In this document: in pieces, positions 54,009 to 62,320 of the stretch
How positions within the stretch are numbered: the first letter of the stretch is position 1
Layout of the letters: each line of letters starts with the position of its first letter
Assembly (NCBI RefSeq): GCF_000478605.2
Contig: NZ_ASHX02000001.1
Span: 4,541,001-4,605,000 of the forward strand
Source: Streptomyces thermolilacinus SPC6
Lineage (GTDB): Bacteria > Actinomycetota > Actinomycetes > Streptomycetales > Streptomycetaceae
Direction: 5' to 3'
DNA: 64,000 nt
Translations under genes and position numbers: made by a program
The notes under the pieces: model-generated
Told to the model about the DNA's origin: nothing
The model's input: the letters and a program-made list of their open reading frames with translations, nothing else
Databases searched by the model: none

Positions 54009-54719
54009 ATGGACCTGACCACGGGCACCACCACGGACATCGCCGTGAACACCACCACCGCCACCACCCCGGAGACCGCCTTGGACACCACCCCGGAGAC
54101 CACCGCCACCGCCCAGGAGACCGCCCTGCCGACCGCCTCCGCCGAACAGCCCCTGAGGCTCGCCGTCATCGTCGGCAGCAACCGCGAGGGCCGCTTCGCC
54201 CCGGTCATCACCGACTGGTTCGTCTCCCGCGCCCGGCAGCGCGCCGACTTCCGCGTCGACGTGCTCGACCTCGCCGGGACCGACCTGCCGACTTCCCTGT
54301 CGTACGACCCGCCGCCCGCCGTCCGCGCCGAACTGGCGAAGGTGAGCCCCCTGCTCGCCGCCGCCGACGCGTTCGTCGTCCTCACCCCCGAGTACAACCA
54401 CTCCTACCCGGCCGCCCTGAAGAACCTCATCGACTGGCACTACTCCGAATGGCAGGCCAAGCCCGTCGCGTTCGTCTCGTACGGCGGGATCTCCGGCGGC
54501 CTGCGCGCCGTCGAGCACCTGCGCCAGGTCTTCGCCGAACTGCACGCCGTCACCGTCCGCGACACGGTCTCCTTCCCCAACGCGGGAGGCCTCTTCGACG
54601 ACGACGGGCTGAAGGACCCCATCGGGCCCGACGGCGCCGCGAAGAAGATGCTCGACCAGCTCGGCTGGTGGGCCCGCGCCCTGCGCACCGCCCGTACCGC
54701 CCACCCCTACGCGGGCTGA
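54009..54719 (+). CDS. NADPH-dependent FMN reductase (SoxR target)
   Basis: 236 residues from ATG 54009; GTG 53994 is also open but overlaps the promoter. The first 45 residues are a Thr-rich, low-complexity extension (TTTATTPETALDTTPETTA). The flavodoxin-like fold begins LRLAVIVGSNREGRFAPVI and has the family motif LTPEYNHSYPAALKNLIDW. Its S. coelicolor counterpart is, from memory, a member of the SoxR regulon. Seven bases separate it from the ABC exporter genes, so all three are probably induced together by redox-active compounds. Confidence 0.88.
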   Translation: MDLTTGTTTDIAVNTTTATTPETALDTTPETTATAQETALPTASAEQPLRLAVIVGSNREGRFAPVITDWFVSRARQRADFRVDVLDLAGTDLPTSLSYDPPPAVRAELAKVSPLLAAADAFVVLTPEYNHSYPAALKNLIDWHYSEWQAKPVAFVSYGGISGGLRAVEHLRQVFAELHAVTVRDTVSFPNAGGLFDDDGLKDPIGPDGAAKKMLDQLGWWARALRTARTAHPYAG

Positions 54720-54726
54720 GGGCGCC

Positions 54727-56460
54727 GTGCTGCTCCGGATGCTCCTCGCCCGCCTCCGCCCGTACCGGCGGTTACTCGCCCTCGTCGTCGCCCTCCAGCT
54801 CGTCCAGTCCCTCGCCGGGCTGCTGCTGCCCACCCTCAACGCCGACCTCGTCAACGGCGGCGTCCTGCGCGGCGACACCGGGCACGTCCTGACCACCGGC
54901 GCCACCATGGCCGCCGTCACGCTCCTCCAGGTGACCGCGGCGGGCGCCGCCGTGTTCGTCGCCGCCCGCATCGCCATGGGCGTGGGCCGGGACCTGCGCT
55001 CCGCCGTCTTCCGCCGCGTGCAGGGGTTCTCCGTACGGGAGGTGGGCCGCTTCGGGCCCGCCTCCCTCATCACCCGCACCACCAACGACGTCCAGCAGGT
55101 CCAGACGCTCGCCGTGACGGGCCTGACCACCCTGGTCGCCGCGCCCCTGATGTGCGTCGGCGGCATCGGGCTCGCACTAGCCCAGGACGTGCCGCTCGCC
55201 CTGCTCCTGCTGCTGTTCGTGCCGCTGCTCGCCGGGACGGTGCTGCTCGTCGTACGTCGCATGCCCCCGCTGTTCCGCGCCACCCAGCAGCGCCTCGACC
55301 GGGTCAACCGGGTGCTTCGGGAGCAGATCGGCGGCGTCCGCGTGGTCCGCGCCTTCGTCCGCGACGACCACGAGCAGCGCAGGTTCGGCGCCGCCAACGA
55401 CGAACTGACGGCCGTCTCGCTGCGGGTGGGCCACCTCACCGCGCTGATGTACCCGATGGTCATCGTCGTCTGGGAGCTCGCCACCGTCGCCATCGTCTGG
55501 GCGGGCGGCCACCGGCTGGAGGACGGCACGCTCCAGGCCGGCGCCCTCATCGCGTTCATCGGCTACCTGCTCCAGATCTTCATGGCCGTGATGATGACGA
55601 TGTTCCTGATCATGCAGGTGCCGCGGGCCGAGGTCAGCGCCGAGCGCATCCGCGAGGTCCTCGACACCGAGCCGACCGTCGTCCCGCCCGCCGAACCGGT
55701 GCGCGCCCTGCGCGGCCACGGCCACCTGGAGATCCGCGACACGAGCTTCAGCTACCCGGGCGCCGAGGAGCCCGTCCTGCACGGCGTCTCGCTCACCGCC
55801 GCGCCCGGCCGCACCACCGCCGTCATCGGGTCCACCGGCAGCGGCAAGACGACCCTGCTGGGCCTGGTGCCCCGGCTGTACGACCCGACGGGCGGCGAGG
55901 TCCGCGTCGGCGGTGCGGACGTCCGCGACCTGGAGCCGGACCTGCTGGCCCGGACGGTCGGCCTCGTACCGCAGAAGCCGTACCTGTTCTCCGGCACCAT
56001 CGCGTCCAACCTCCGCTACGGCGGGCCCGGAGCGACCGACGAGGAGCTGTGGCACGCCCTGGAGGTCGCCCAGGCGCGCGAGTTCGTCGCCGCGCTCCCC
56101 GGCGGCCTGGACGCGCCCGTCGAACAGGGCGGCACCAACCTGTCCGGCGGCCAGCGGCAGCGCCTGGCCATCGCCCGCGTCCTGGTGGCCCGGCCCCGGG
56201 TGTACCTCTTCGACGACTCGTTCTCCGCGCTCGACTACCGCACCGACGCGCTGCTGCGGGCCGCGCTGGCCGAGGAGACCGCGGACGCCACCGTCGTCAT
56301 CGTCGCCCAGCGCGTCGCCACCATCCGCGACGCCGACCGCATCGTCGTCCTGGACGAGGGCCGGGTCGTCGGCACCGGCACCCACGAGGAGTTGCTGCGG
56401 GACAGCGCCACGTACCGGGAGATCGTCCTGTCCCAGCTCACCGAGGAGGAAGCCGCATGA
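54727..56460 (+). CDS. ABC exporter half-transporter, degenerate ATP-site subunit
   Basis: 577 residues from GTG 54727. Six membrane helices (about 1-310) then the ATPase domain: Walker A GSTGSGKTT, signature NLSGGQRQRLAIARVL, Walker B YLFDDS. The residue after the Walker B Asp is Asp rather than the catalytic Glu, so this domain contributes a weak hydrolysis site. It overlaps the next gene by 4 bases (ATGA). The pair is a heterodimeric exporter; the cargo is unknown. Confidence 0.92.
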   Translation: MLLRMLLARLRPYRRLLALVVALQLVQSLAGLLLPTLNADLVNGGVLRGDTGHVLTTGATMAAVTLLQVTAAGAAVFVAARIAMGVGRDLRSAVFRRVQGFSVREVGRFGPASLITRTTNDVQQVQTLAVTGLTTLVAAPLMCVGGIGLALAQDVPLALLLLLFVPLLAGTVLLVVRRMPPLFRATQQRLDRVNRVLREQIGGVRVVRAFVRDDHEQRRFGAANDELTAVSLRVGHLTALMYPMVIVVWELATVAIVWAGGHRLEDGTLQAGALIAFIGYLLQIFMAVMMTMFLIMQVPRAEVSAERIREVLDTEPTVVPPAEPVRALRGHGHLEIRDTSFSYPGAEEPVLHGVSLTAAPGRTTAVIGSTGSGKTTLLGLVPRLYDPTGGEVRVGGADVRDLEPDLLARTVGLVPQKPYLFSGTIASNLRYGGPGATDEELWHALEVAQAREFVAALPGGLDAPVEQGGTNLSGGQRQRLAIARVLVARPRVYLFDDSFSALDYRTDALLRAALAEETADATVVIVAQRVATIRDADRIVVLDEGRVVGTGTHEELLRDSATYREIVLSQLTEEEAA

Positions 56461-58376
56461 GCCGCCCCGCACCCGAGCGGAAGCCCTCCGGGCCCGGACG
56501 CCCCGCACCGGCACGCAAGGCCGTGCCCGAGCGCCGCGCCCCGGCGACCGGCACCCCGCAGCGGGGCCCCGGCATGCCCGCGACGCCCGTACTGGAACGG
56601 TCGATGGACTTCCGCCGCTCCGGGCTGCGCCTCCTGCGCACCCTCGGCCCCCAAAGACCCCTGCTGCTCGGCTCGCTCGCCGCGGCCGCCGCGTACGTCG
56701 CCCTGGCCGTCCTGATCCCGAAGCTCCTCGGTGACGCCACCGACCTGGTCGTGTCCGGCGCGGGCACCCCGGCCGGGGTGGACTTCCGGGCCGTCGCCCG
56801 GGTCCTCGGCCTGGTCCTGGCCGTGGCCGCCGCATCCGCCGCGTTCGCCTGGCTCCAGGCCCGCCTGGTCATGACCGCCGTCCACCGCGCCGGGCACCGG
56901 CTGCGCGCCCGCGCCCAGGCCAAGCTGGCGAGACTGCCGCTCGCACACCTCGACCGGCAGCCGCGCGGCGAGGTCCTCAGCCGGGCCACCAACGACATCG
57001 ACAACATCACCCAGACCCTCCAGCAGGCGTTCATCCCCATGACCCGCGCCCTGCTCATGGTCCTCGGTGTGCTGGCCATGATGTTCTGGATCTCGCCGCT
57101 GCTCGCCGTGGTCGCCGTGGGCACCGTGCCCGTCTCGGTGTTCGTCGCGGCGCGCATCGGCAAGCGCGCCCAGCCGCAGTTCGTCCGCCAGTGGGCGGTC
57201 ACCGGCAAGCTGAACGGGCACGTCGAGGAGATGTACTCGGGCCACGCCGAGGTGCGGGTCTTCGGGCGGGGCCGGGAGGCCGTGGAGACGTTCGACGAAC
57301 TCGGCGACGAGCTGTACCGGGCGAGCTTCCGCGCCCAGTTCGTGTCCGGGCTCATCCAGCCGGCCATGGCGTTCGTCGGGAACCTCAACTACGTGCTGGT
57401 CGCCGTCGTCGGCGGGCTGCGCGTGGCGTCCGGGACGCTGACCCTCGGCGAGGTCCAGGCCTTCGTGCAGTACTCGTACGAGTTCAACGGGCCGGTCAAC
57501 CAGATCGCCGCCATGGCGAACCTCCTCCAGTCCGCCGTCGCCTCCGCCGAGCGCGTCTTCGACCTGCTCGACGCGGAGGAGGAGTCCCCGGACCCGGAGC
57601 CGGACCGGGGCCCTCGGGAGCCGGGCGCGGGCCGGGGGCGCGGGCACGTCGTCTTCGACCGGGTCTCCTTCCGCTACGACCCGGCGATGCGACTCATCGA
57701 GGACCTGTCCCTCACCGTGGAACCCGGCCGTACGGTCGCCATCGTCGGCCCGACCGGCGCGGGCAAGACCACCCTCGTCAACCTCCTGCTGCGGTTCTAC
57801 GAGACGACCGGCGGCCGCATCCTGCTCGACGGCACCGACATCACGGCCGTGCCCCGCGCCGCCCTGCGCTCCGGCATCGGCATGGTCCTCCAGGACACGT
57901 GGCTGTTCGGCGGCACGATCGCCGAGAACATCGCGTACGGCGTCGGCGACGTGCCGCGCGAGCGGATCGTCCAAGCCGCCATGGCCACCCACGCCGACCG
58001 GTTCATCCGCACCCTGCCCGACGGCTACGACACGGTCCTGGACGAGGACGGCGCCGGGCTCAGCGCGGGCGAGAAGCAGCTCATCACCATCGCGCGGGCA
58101 TTCCTCACCGAGCCGTCCGTCCTCGTCCTGGACGAGGCGACCAGCGCCGTGGACACCCGCACGGAGGTGCTGATCCAGCGGGCGATGGCGTCGCTGCGGG
58201 CGGGCCGCACGTCGTTCGTGATCGCCCACCGCCTCTCCACCATCCGCGACGCCGACGTGATCCTGGTGATGGAGGCGGGCCGCATCGTCGAACAGGGCAG
58301 CCACGAGGAGCTGCTGGCGTCGGGCGGCGCCTACGCCCGCCTGTACGCGGCCCAGTTCGAGCAGGCGCCCGTGTGA
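56457..58376 (+). CDS. ABC exporter half-transporter, catalytic-site subunit
   Basis: 639 residues from ATG 56457. A 60-residue Pro/Arg-rich N-terminal tail precedes six membrane helices. ATPase motifs are Walker A GPTGAGKTT, signature GLSAGEKQLITIARAF (C-loop LSAGE instead of LSGGQ) and Walker B VLVLDEATSA with the catalytic Glu. The two subunits thus have one standard and one degenerate site each, the hallmark of asymmetric heterodimeric exporters. Confidence 0.92.
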   Translation: MSRPAPERKPSGPGRPAPARKAVPERRAPATGTPQRGPGMPATPVLERSMDFRRSGLRLLRTLGPQRPLLLGSLAAAAAYVALAVLIPKLLGDATDLVVSGAGTPAGVDFRAVARVLGLVLAVAAASAAFAWLQARLVMTAVHRAGHRLRARAQAKLARLPLAHLDRQPRGEVLSRATNDIDNITQTLQQAFIPMTRALLMVLGVLAMMFWISPLLAVVAVGTVPVSVFVAARIGKRAQPQFVRQWAVTGKLNGHVEEMYSGHAEVRVFGRGREAVETFDELGDELYRASFRAQFVSGLIQPAMAFVGNLNYVLVAVVGGLRVASGTLTLGEVQAFVQYSYEFNGPVNQIAAMANLLQSAVASAERVFDLLDAEEESPDPEPDRGPREPGAGRGRGHVVFDRVSFRYDPAMRLIEDLSLTVEPGRTVAIVGPTGAGKTTLVNLLLRFYETTGGRILLDGTDITAVPRAALRSGIGMVLQDTWLFGGTIAENIAYGVGDVPRERIVQAAMATHADRFIRTLPDGYDTVLDEDGAGLSAGEKQLITIARAFLTEPSVLVLDEATSAVDTRTEVLIQRAMASLRAGRTSFVIAHRLSTIRDADVILVMEAGRIVEQGSHEELLASGGAYARLYAAQFEQAPV

Positions 58377-58435
58377 GCCCGCGCCGGTGAGCGCCGGGGG
58401 CGTACGTCCGGGACGCGGCCGGGGGACGTACGTCA

Positions 58436-58474
58436 CACGGCCGGTCCGGGCTCCGGGTGAACCGGCCGGCCGTG
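58436..58474 (+). terminator. Possible terminator after the ABC exporter genes
   Basis: CACGGCCGG (58436-58444) pairs with CCGGCCGTG (58466-58474), 60 bases after the stop codon and without a T run. Confidence 0.5.
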
Positions 58475-58541
58475 CGGGCGCGTCGGACAGGGCGGGGGCG
58501 GTACGCGCAGGGCGGGCCGGGGCGACGGGAGGGGACGCGGG

Positions 58542-59234
58542 ATGCGTGGCGGGACGTGGGGCCGGGCGCGGCGACTGGTGCCGGGGACGCGCAAGGGGCA
58601 GCGGCGGCTGGTCCAGGGCGTGATGCTGGCCTGCGTCCTGGCGCTCGCCCCGGCGACCTGGCTGCACACGAGCACCGCGGGCAGCGTCCGCACGGTCGCC
58701 GACGTCCCGGCGCGTGACGTGGCGGTCGTGTTCGGCGCGGGCCTGTGGAAGGGCCGTCCCACGCAGTACCTGGCGCACCGGCTGGACGCGGCGGCCGAGC
58801 TGTACCGCACGGGCAAGGTGAAGGTCGTCCTGGTGACCGGCGACAACAGCCGCGCCGACTACGACGAGCCGGACGCCATGCGCGCGTACCTGGTCGAGCG
58901 GGGCGTGCCCGGCAAGCGGATCGTCAGCGACTACGCGGGCTTCGACACCTGGGACTCCTGTGTGCGCGCCAAGCGGATCTTCGGCGTCGACCGGGCCGTC
59001 CTCGTCACGCAGGGCTTCCACATCCGCCGGGCGGTCGCCCTGTGCCGCGCGGCGGGAGTCGACTCGTACGGCGTCGGGGTGACCGAACCGCTCGACGGCG
59101 TCTGGTACTACGGCGCGGTCCGCGAGCTGGGCGCCGCCGGGAAGGCCGCCGCTGACGTGGTGCTGCGGCCCGACCCGGTGTTCCTCGGCCGCCAGGAGAC
59201 GGGCGTGACGGAGGCCCTGGCGTCGGCGGGCTGA
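58542..59234 (+). CDS. SanA/YdcF-like membrane-anchored protein (DUF218)
   Basis: 230 residues. A basic N-terminus and one membrane segment (LVQGVMLACVLALAPATWL), then the DUF218 domain with VAVVFGAGLWKGRPTQYLAHRLDAA, LVTGDNS and the closing VTQGFHIRRAVALCRAAGV. SanA and ElyC relatives act in envelope integrity and vancomycin sensitivity; here the role is only inferred. Confidence 0.87.
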   Translation: MRGGTWGRARRLVPGTRKGQRRLVQGVMLACVLALAPATWLHTSTAGSVRTVADVPARDVAVVFGAGLWKGRPTQYLAHRLDAAAELYRTGKVKVVLVTGDNSRADYDEPDAMRAYLVERGVPGKRIVSDYAGFDTWDSCVRAKRIFGVDRAVLVTQGFHIRRAVALCRAAGVDSYGVGVTEPLDGVWYYGAVRELGAAGKAAADVVLRPDPVFLGRQETGVTEALASAG

Positions 59235-59398
59235 GCGCCCCGGCCCCCAAGCGCCCCGGCTCCCCGAGCCCCGGCCCCCCTGGCCCCCGCTTCCGAGCAC
59301 CCGGCTCCCGATCGCCCGGCTCCCGACCGCCCCGGCCCCGGACGCCCGACTCGCTCACCGTTCCCGCGCGGGTGCCCGGAGCGCGACGTACCGCATGC

Positions 59399-59436
59399 GT
59401 AATACACCGGGACCACGCCCGTAACACGCGCGGCGC
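59399..59436 (+). promoter_or_regulatory. GlnR-like operator upstream of nasA
   Basis: Half-sites GTAAT, GGACC, GTAAC and GGCGC recur with six-base gaps, the spacing of GlnR boxes. GTAAC is a perfect a-site and GTAAT a near match; the b-sites are weak. It ends 12 bases before the nasA ATG. nasA is a known GlnR target in S. coelicolor, as I recall. Confidence 0.5.
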
Positions 59437-59448
59437 ACGCTCGGTGCC

Positions 59449-61530
59449 ATGCTCGCCGCCGCCATCACCTCCACGCACTGCCCGTACTGCGCCTTGCAGT
59501 GCGGGATGAACCTCCGGCCCTCGAAGGACGGCGGGGTCGATGTCGTGGAGCGCCCGGACTTCCCCGTCAACCGGGGCGCCCTGTGCGGCAAGGGCCGCAC
59601 CGCGCCCGCCGTGCTCTCCTCCTCGGTCCGGCTCACCGGGCCGCTGATCCGGAACCACGCCACGGGCGGTCTGGAACCGGCCACCTGGGAGGAGGCCCTG
59701 CGGGCCGTCGCCGACGGGCTGCGGCGCGTCCGCGACGCGCACGGGCCCGACGGGGTCGGGGTGTTCGGCGGCGGCGGGCTCACCAACGAGAAGGCGTACA
59801 CGCTCGGCAAGTTCGCCCGGCTGGTCCTCGGCACCTCGCAGATCGACTACAACGGCCGCTTCTGCATGTCGTCCGCCGCCGCCGCGCACACCAGGGCGTT
59901 CGGCCTCGACCGGGGCCTGCCGTTCCCGCTGGAGGACATCCCCCGCACCGGCTGCGTCATCCTGGTCGGCTCCAACCTGGCCGAGACGATGCCCCCGGCG
60001 CTGCGGTACCTCACCGAACTGCGCGAGAACGGCGGCCGGCTGATCGTCGTGGACCCGCGCCGCACCCGCACCGCCGAACAGGCCGACCTGCACCTCGCCC
60101 CCCGCCCCGGCACCGACCTCGCCCTCGCGCTGGGCCTGCTCCACCTGGTCGTCGCGGAGGGCCGGGTGGACGAGGAGTTCGTCGCGGAGCGCACCACGGG
60201 CTGGGCCGACGCCCGCGCCGCCGCCATGTCCCACTGGCCGACGCTCGTCGAGCGCGTCACCGGCGTGCCCGTTCCCCAGCTCCGCGAGGCGATGGGGATG
60301 TTCTGCGACGCGGAGAGCGGCATGGTGCTCACCGCGCGCGGCCCCGAGCAGCAGTCGAAGGGCACCGACACGGTCGGCGCGTGGATCAACCTGTGCCTCG
60401 CCACCGGCCGCGCCGGGCGCCCCCTGTCCGGGTACGGCTGCCTCACCGGCCAGGGCAACGGCCAGGGCGGTCGCGAACACGGCCAGAAGGCCGACCAGCT
60501 GCCCGGCTACCGGAAACTGGACGACCCCGAGGCGCGCGCCCACGTGGCCTCCGTGTGGGGCGTCGGCCCCGACACCCTGCCCGGCCCCGGGCGCAGCGCG
60601 TACGAACTGCTCGACGCGCTCGGCCGGGACGTGAAGGCGCTGCTGTTGATGGGCTCCAACCCGGTCGTCTCCGCGCCGCGCGCCGCGCACGTCGAGGAGC
60701 GGCTGAGGTCGCTGGACTTCCTGGCCGTCGCCGACGTGGTCCTCTCCGAGACGGCCGCCATCGCCGACGTGGTGCTGCCCGTCACGCAGTGGGCGGAGGA
60801 GACCGGCACGACCACCAACCTGGAGGGCCGGGTCCTGCTGCGCCGCCGCGCGATCACCCCGCCGACGGGCGTCCGCACCGACCTGGAGGTGCTGCACGGC
60901 CTCGCGGGGCTGCTCGGCTGGGAGAAGGGCTTCCCGACCGACCCCGAGGAGGTCTTCGAGGAGCTGCGCCGCGCCTCCGCAGGGGGCCCCGCCGACTACG
61001 CGGGCATCAGCTACCGGCGCGTCGCGGAGGAGGACGGCGTGTTCTGGCCGTGCCCCGACGCCGAGCACCCCGGTACGCCCCGGCTGTTCCTGGACCGGTT
61101 CGCCACGCCGGACGGGCGCGCCCGGTTCGTGCCGGTCACGCACCGGGCGTCCGCCGAGGAGACGGACGCGGAGTACCCGGTGGTCCTGACGACGGGCCGG
61201 GTCGTCGCCCAGTACCAGTCGGGCGCGCAGACCCGGCGGGTCGCGGAGCTGAACGCGGCCGCGCCGGGGCCGTTCGTGGAGCTGCACCCGAGGCTCGCGG
61301 AGCGGGTGGGCGTCGCGGACGGGGAGCCGGTGGCGGTCGTGTCGCGGCGCGGCCGGGCGGTCGCCCCGGCGCGGGTGACGACGTCGATCCGGCCGGACAC
61401 GGTGTTCATGCCGTTCCACTGGCCGGGCGAGGGCCGCGCCAACACGCTCACCAACCCGGCGCTCGACCCCACGTCGAAGATGCCCGAGTTCAAGGTGTGC
61501 GCGGTACGCCTCGAACGGCCCGGCGGCTGA
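59449..61530 (+). CDS. nasA: Assimilatory nitrate reductase catalytic subunit (molybdopterin)
   Basis: 693 residues from ATG 59449. The N-terminal [4Fe-4S] motif is CPYCALQCGM with CGKG. MGD-binding stretches are VGVFGGGGLTNEKAYTLGKF, LLMGSNPVVS and LTTGRVVAQYQSG. Cysteine ligation of molybdenum is likely through FCMSS. It reduces nitrate to nitrite in the cytoplasm, feeding NirBD. No electron-donor gene is adjacent. There is no Tat signal, consistent with an assimilatory role. Its 3' end overlaps the convergent cyclotransferase-like gene by 41 bases. Confidence 0.92.
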   Translation: MLAAAITSTHCPYCALQCGMNLRPSKDGGVDVVERPDFPVNRGALCGKGRTAPAVLSSSVRLTGPLIRNHATGGLEPATWEEALRAVADGLRRVRDAHGPDGVGVFGGGGLTNEKAYTLGKFARLVLGTSQIDYNGRFCMSSAAAAHTRAFGLDRGLPFPLEDIPRTGCVILVGSNLAETMPPALRYLTELRENGGRLIVVDPRRTRTAEQADLHLAPRPGTDLALALGLLHLVVAEGRVDEEFVAERTTGWADARAAAMSHWPTLVERVTGVPVPQLREAMGMFCDAESGMVLTARGPEQQSKGTDTVGAWINLCLATGRAGRPLSGYGCLTGQGNGQGGREHGQKADQLPGYRKLDDPEARAHVASVWGVGPDTLPGPGRSAYELLDALGRDVKALLLMGSNPVVSAPRAAHVEERLRSLDFLAVADVVLSETAAIADVVLPVTQWAEETGTTTNLEGRVLLRRRAITPPTGVRTDLEVLHGLAGLLGWEKGFPTDPEEVFEELRRASAGGPADYAGISYRRVAEEDGVFWPCPDAEHPGTPRLFLDRFATPDGRARFVPVTHRASAEETDAEYPVVLTTGRVVAQYQSGAQTRRVAELNAAAPGPFVELHPRLAERVGVADGEPVAVVSRRGRAVAPARVTTSIRPDTVFMPFHWPGEGRANTLTNPALDPTSKMPEFKVCAVRLERPGG

Positions 61531-61930
61531 GCCAGTCCCCGTCCGCGATGCGCGGCCCCGGCACGGCCCGCGCCGCCGCCACGTACACCCACGCGGGGAC
61601 GAGGGCCCCGTCCCGTGCGCGCAGCACGTCGCAGCGCAGCCGCTCGTACAGGTTCAGCGGGTGCCCGGGCCCGTGGTACTCCTCCAGCCGGTCCAGCACG
61701 GCCAGCAGCTCCCCGTACGCGCCGGGCGCCGCGTGGACCAGGTCCCCGGTGACCCCGCCGCCGCCCCGGTCGCGCAGCGCGTACGGGTAGCCGGGCCCGT
61801 CGTGGAGGACGGCGCCCGGCAGCCGCGCGGCCTCCACCAGCGCCGTCCGCCCGGCGAGGCACAGGGCGTGGTTGGGCTCGCCGGGCCGCAGCGTCCCGTA
61901 CACGAAGAACGGCAGCGCGGCGCCGGTCAT
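61490..61930 (-). CDS. Gamma-glutamylcyclotransferase-family protein
   Basis: 146 residues from ATG 61930. Fold signature FFVYGTLRPGEPNHALC, with the expected acidic residue in LDRLEEYHGPGHP. Such enzymes release 5-oxoproline from gamma-glutamyl amines. It overlaps cutA by 4 bases and is translated with it. Confidence 0.85.
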   Translation of the reverse strand: MTGAALPFFVYGTLRPGEPNHALCLAGRTALVEAARLPGAVLHDGPGYPYALRDRGGGGVTGDLVHAAPGAYGELLAVLDRLEEYHGPGHPLNLYERLRCDVLRARDGALVPAWVYVAAARAVPGPRIADGDWLSRRAVRGVPRTP

Positions 61931-62253
61931 CCCGCCGACTCCCGTGCCACCCACGCCAGATAGTCGGCGCCGCCCCGGACGACGGGCGTGGCGACGATCT
62001 CCGGCGTGTCGTAGTCGTGGTGGCGGCGGATGTGCTCCTCCAGCGCCTCGTACCGCTCGGCGGCCGTCTTGAACAGCACCTGCCACTCGCTCGCGGTCTC
62101 GACGGCGCCCTCCCACCGGTAGACGGAAATCACGGGCCCGGACACCTGCGCGCACGCGGCGACCCGCGCCTCCACCGCGCTCCGCGCGAGCGCCTCGGCC
62201 TTCTCGGCCGCGTCGGTGGTGGTCAGTACGGCCAGCACGTCGCTCACGCTCAC
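61927..62253 (-). CDS. cutA: Divalent-cation tolerance protein CutA
   Basis: 108 residues from GTG 62253, five bases after GGAGG; a second GTG two codons later is possible. Family core AACAQVSGPVISVYRWEGAV and RHHDYDTPEIVATPV. CutA forms very stable trimers and is linked to copper tolerance, though its true role is unclear. It is the first gene of a pair with the cyclotransferase-like gene. Confidence 0.9.
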   Translation of the reverse strand: MSVSDVLAVLTTTDAAEKAEALARSAVEARVAACAQVSGPVISVYRWEGAVETASEWQVLFKTAAERYEALEEHIRRHHDYDTPEIVATPVVRGGADYLAWVARESAG

Positions 62254-62320
62254 ACTCTCCTCCGCTCGGGGCACACCGCCGCCACCCCAGCATGGCACCA
62301 CCCGCCCGCGCGGAGAGCGG

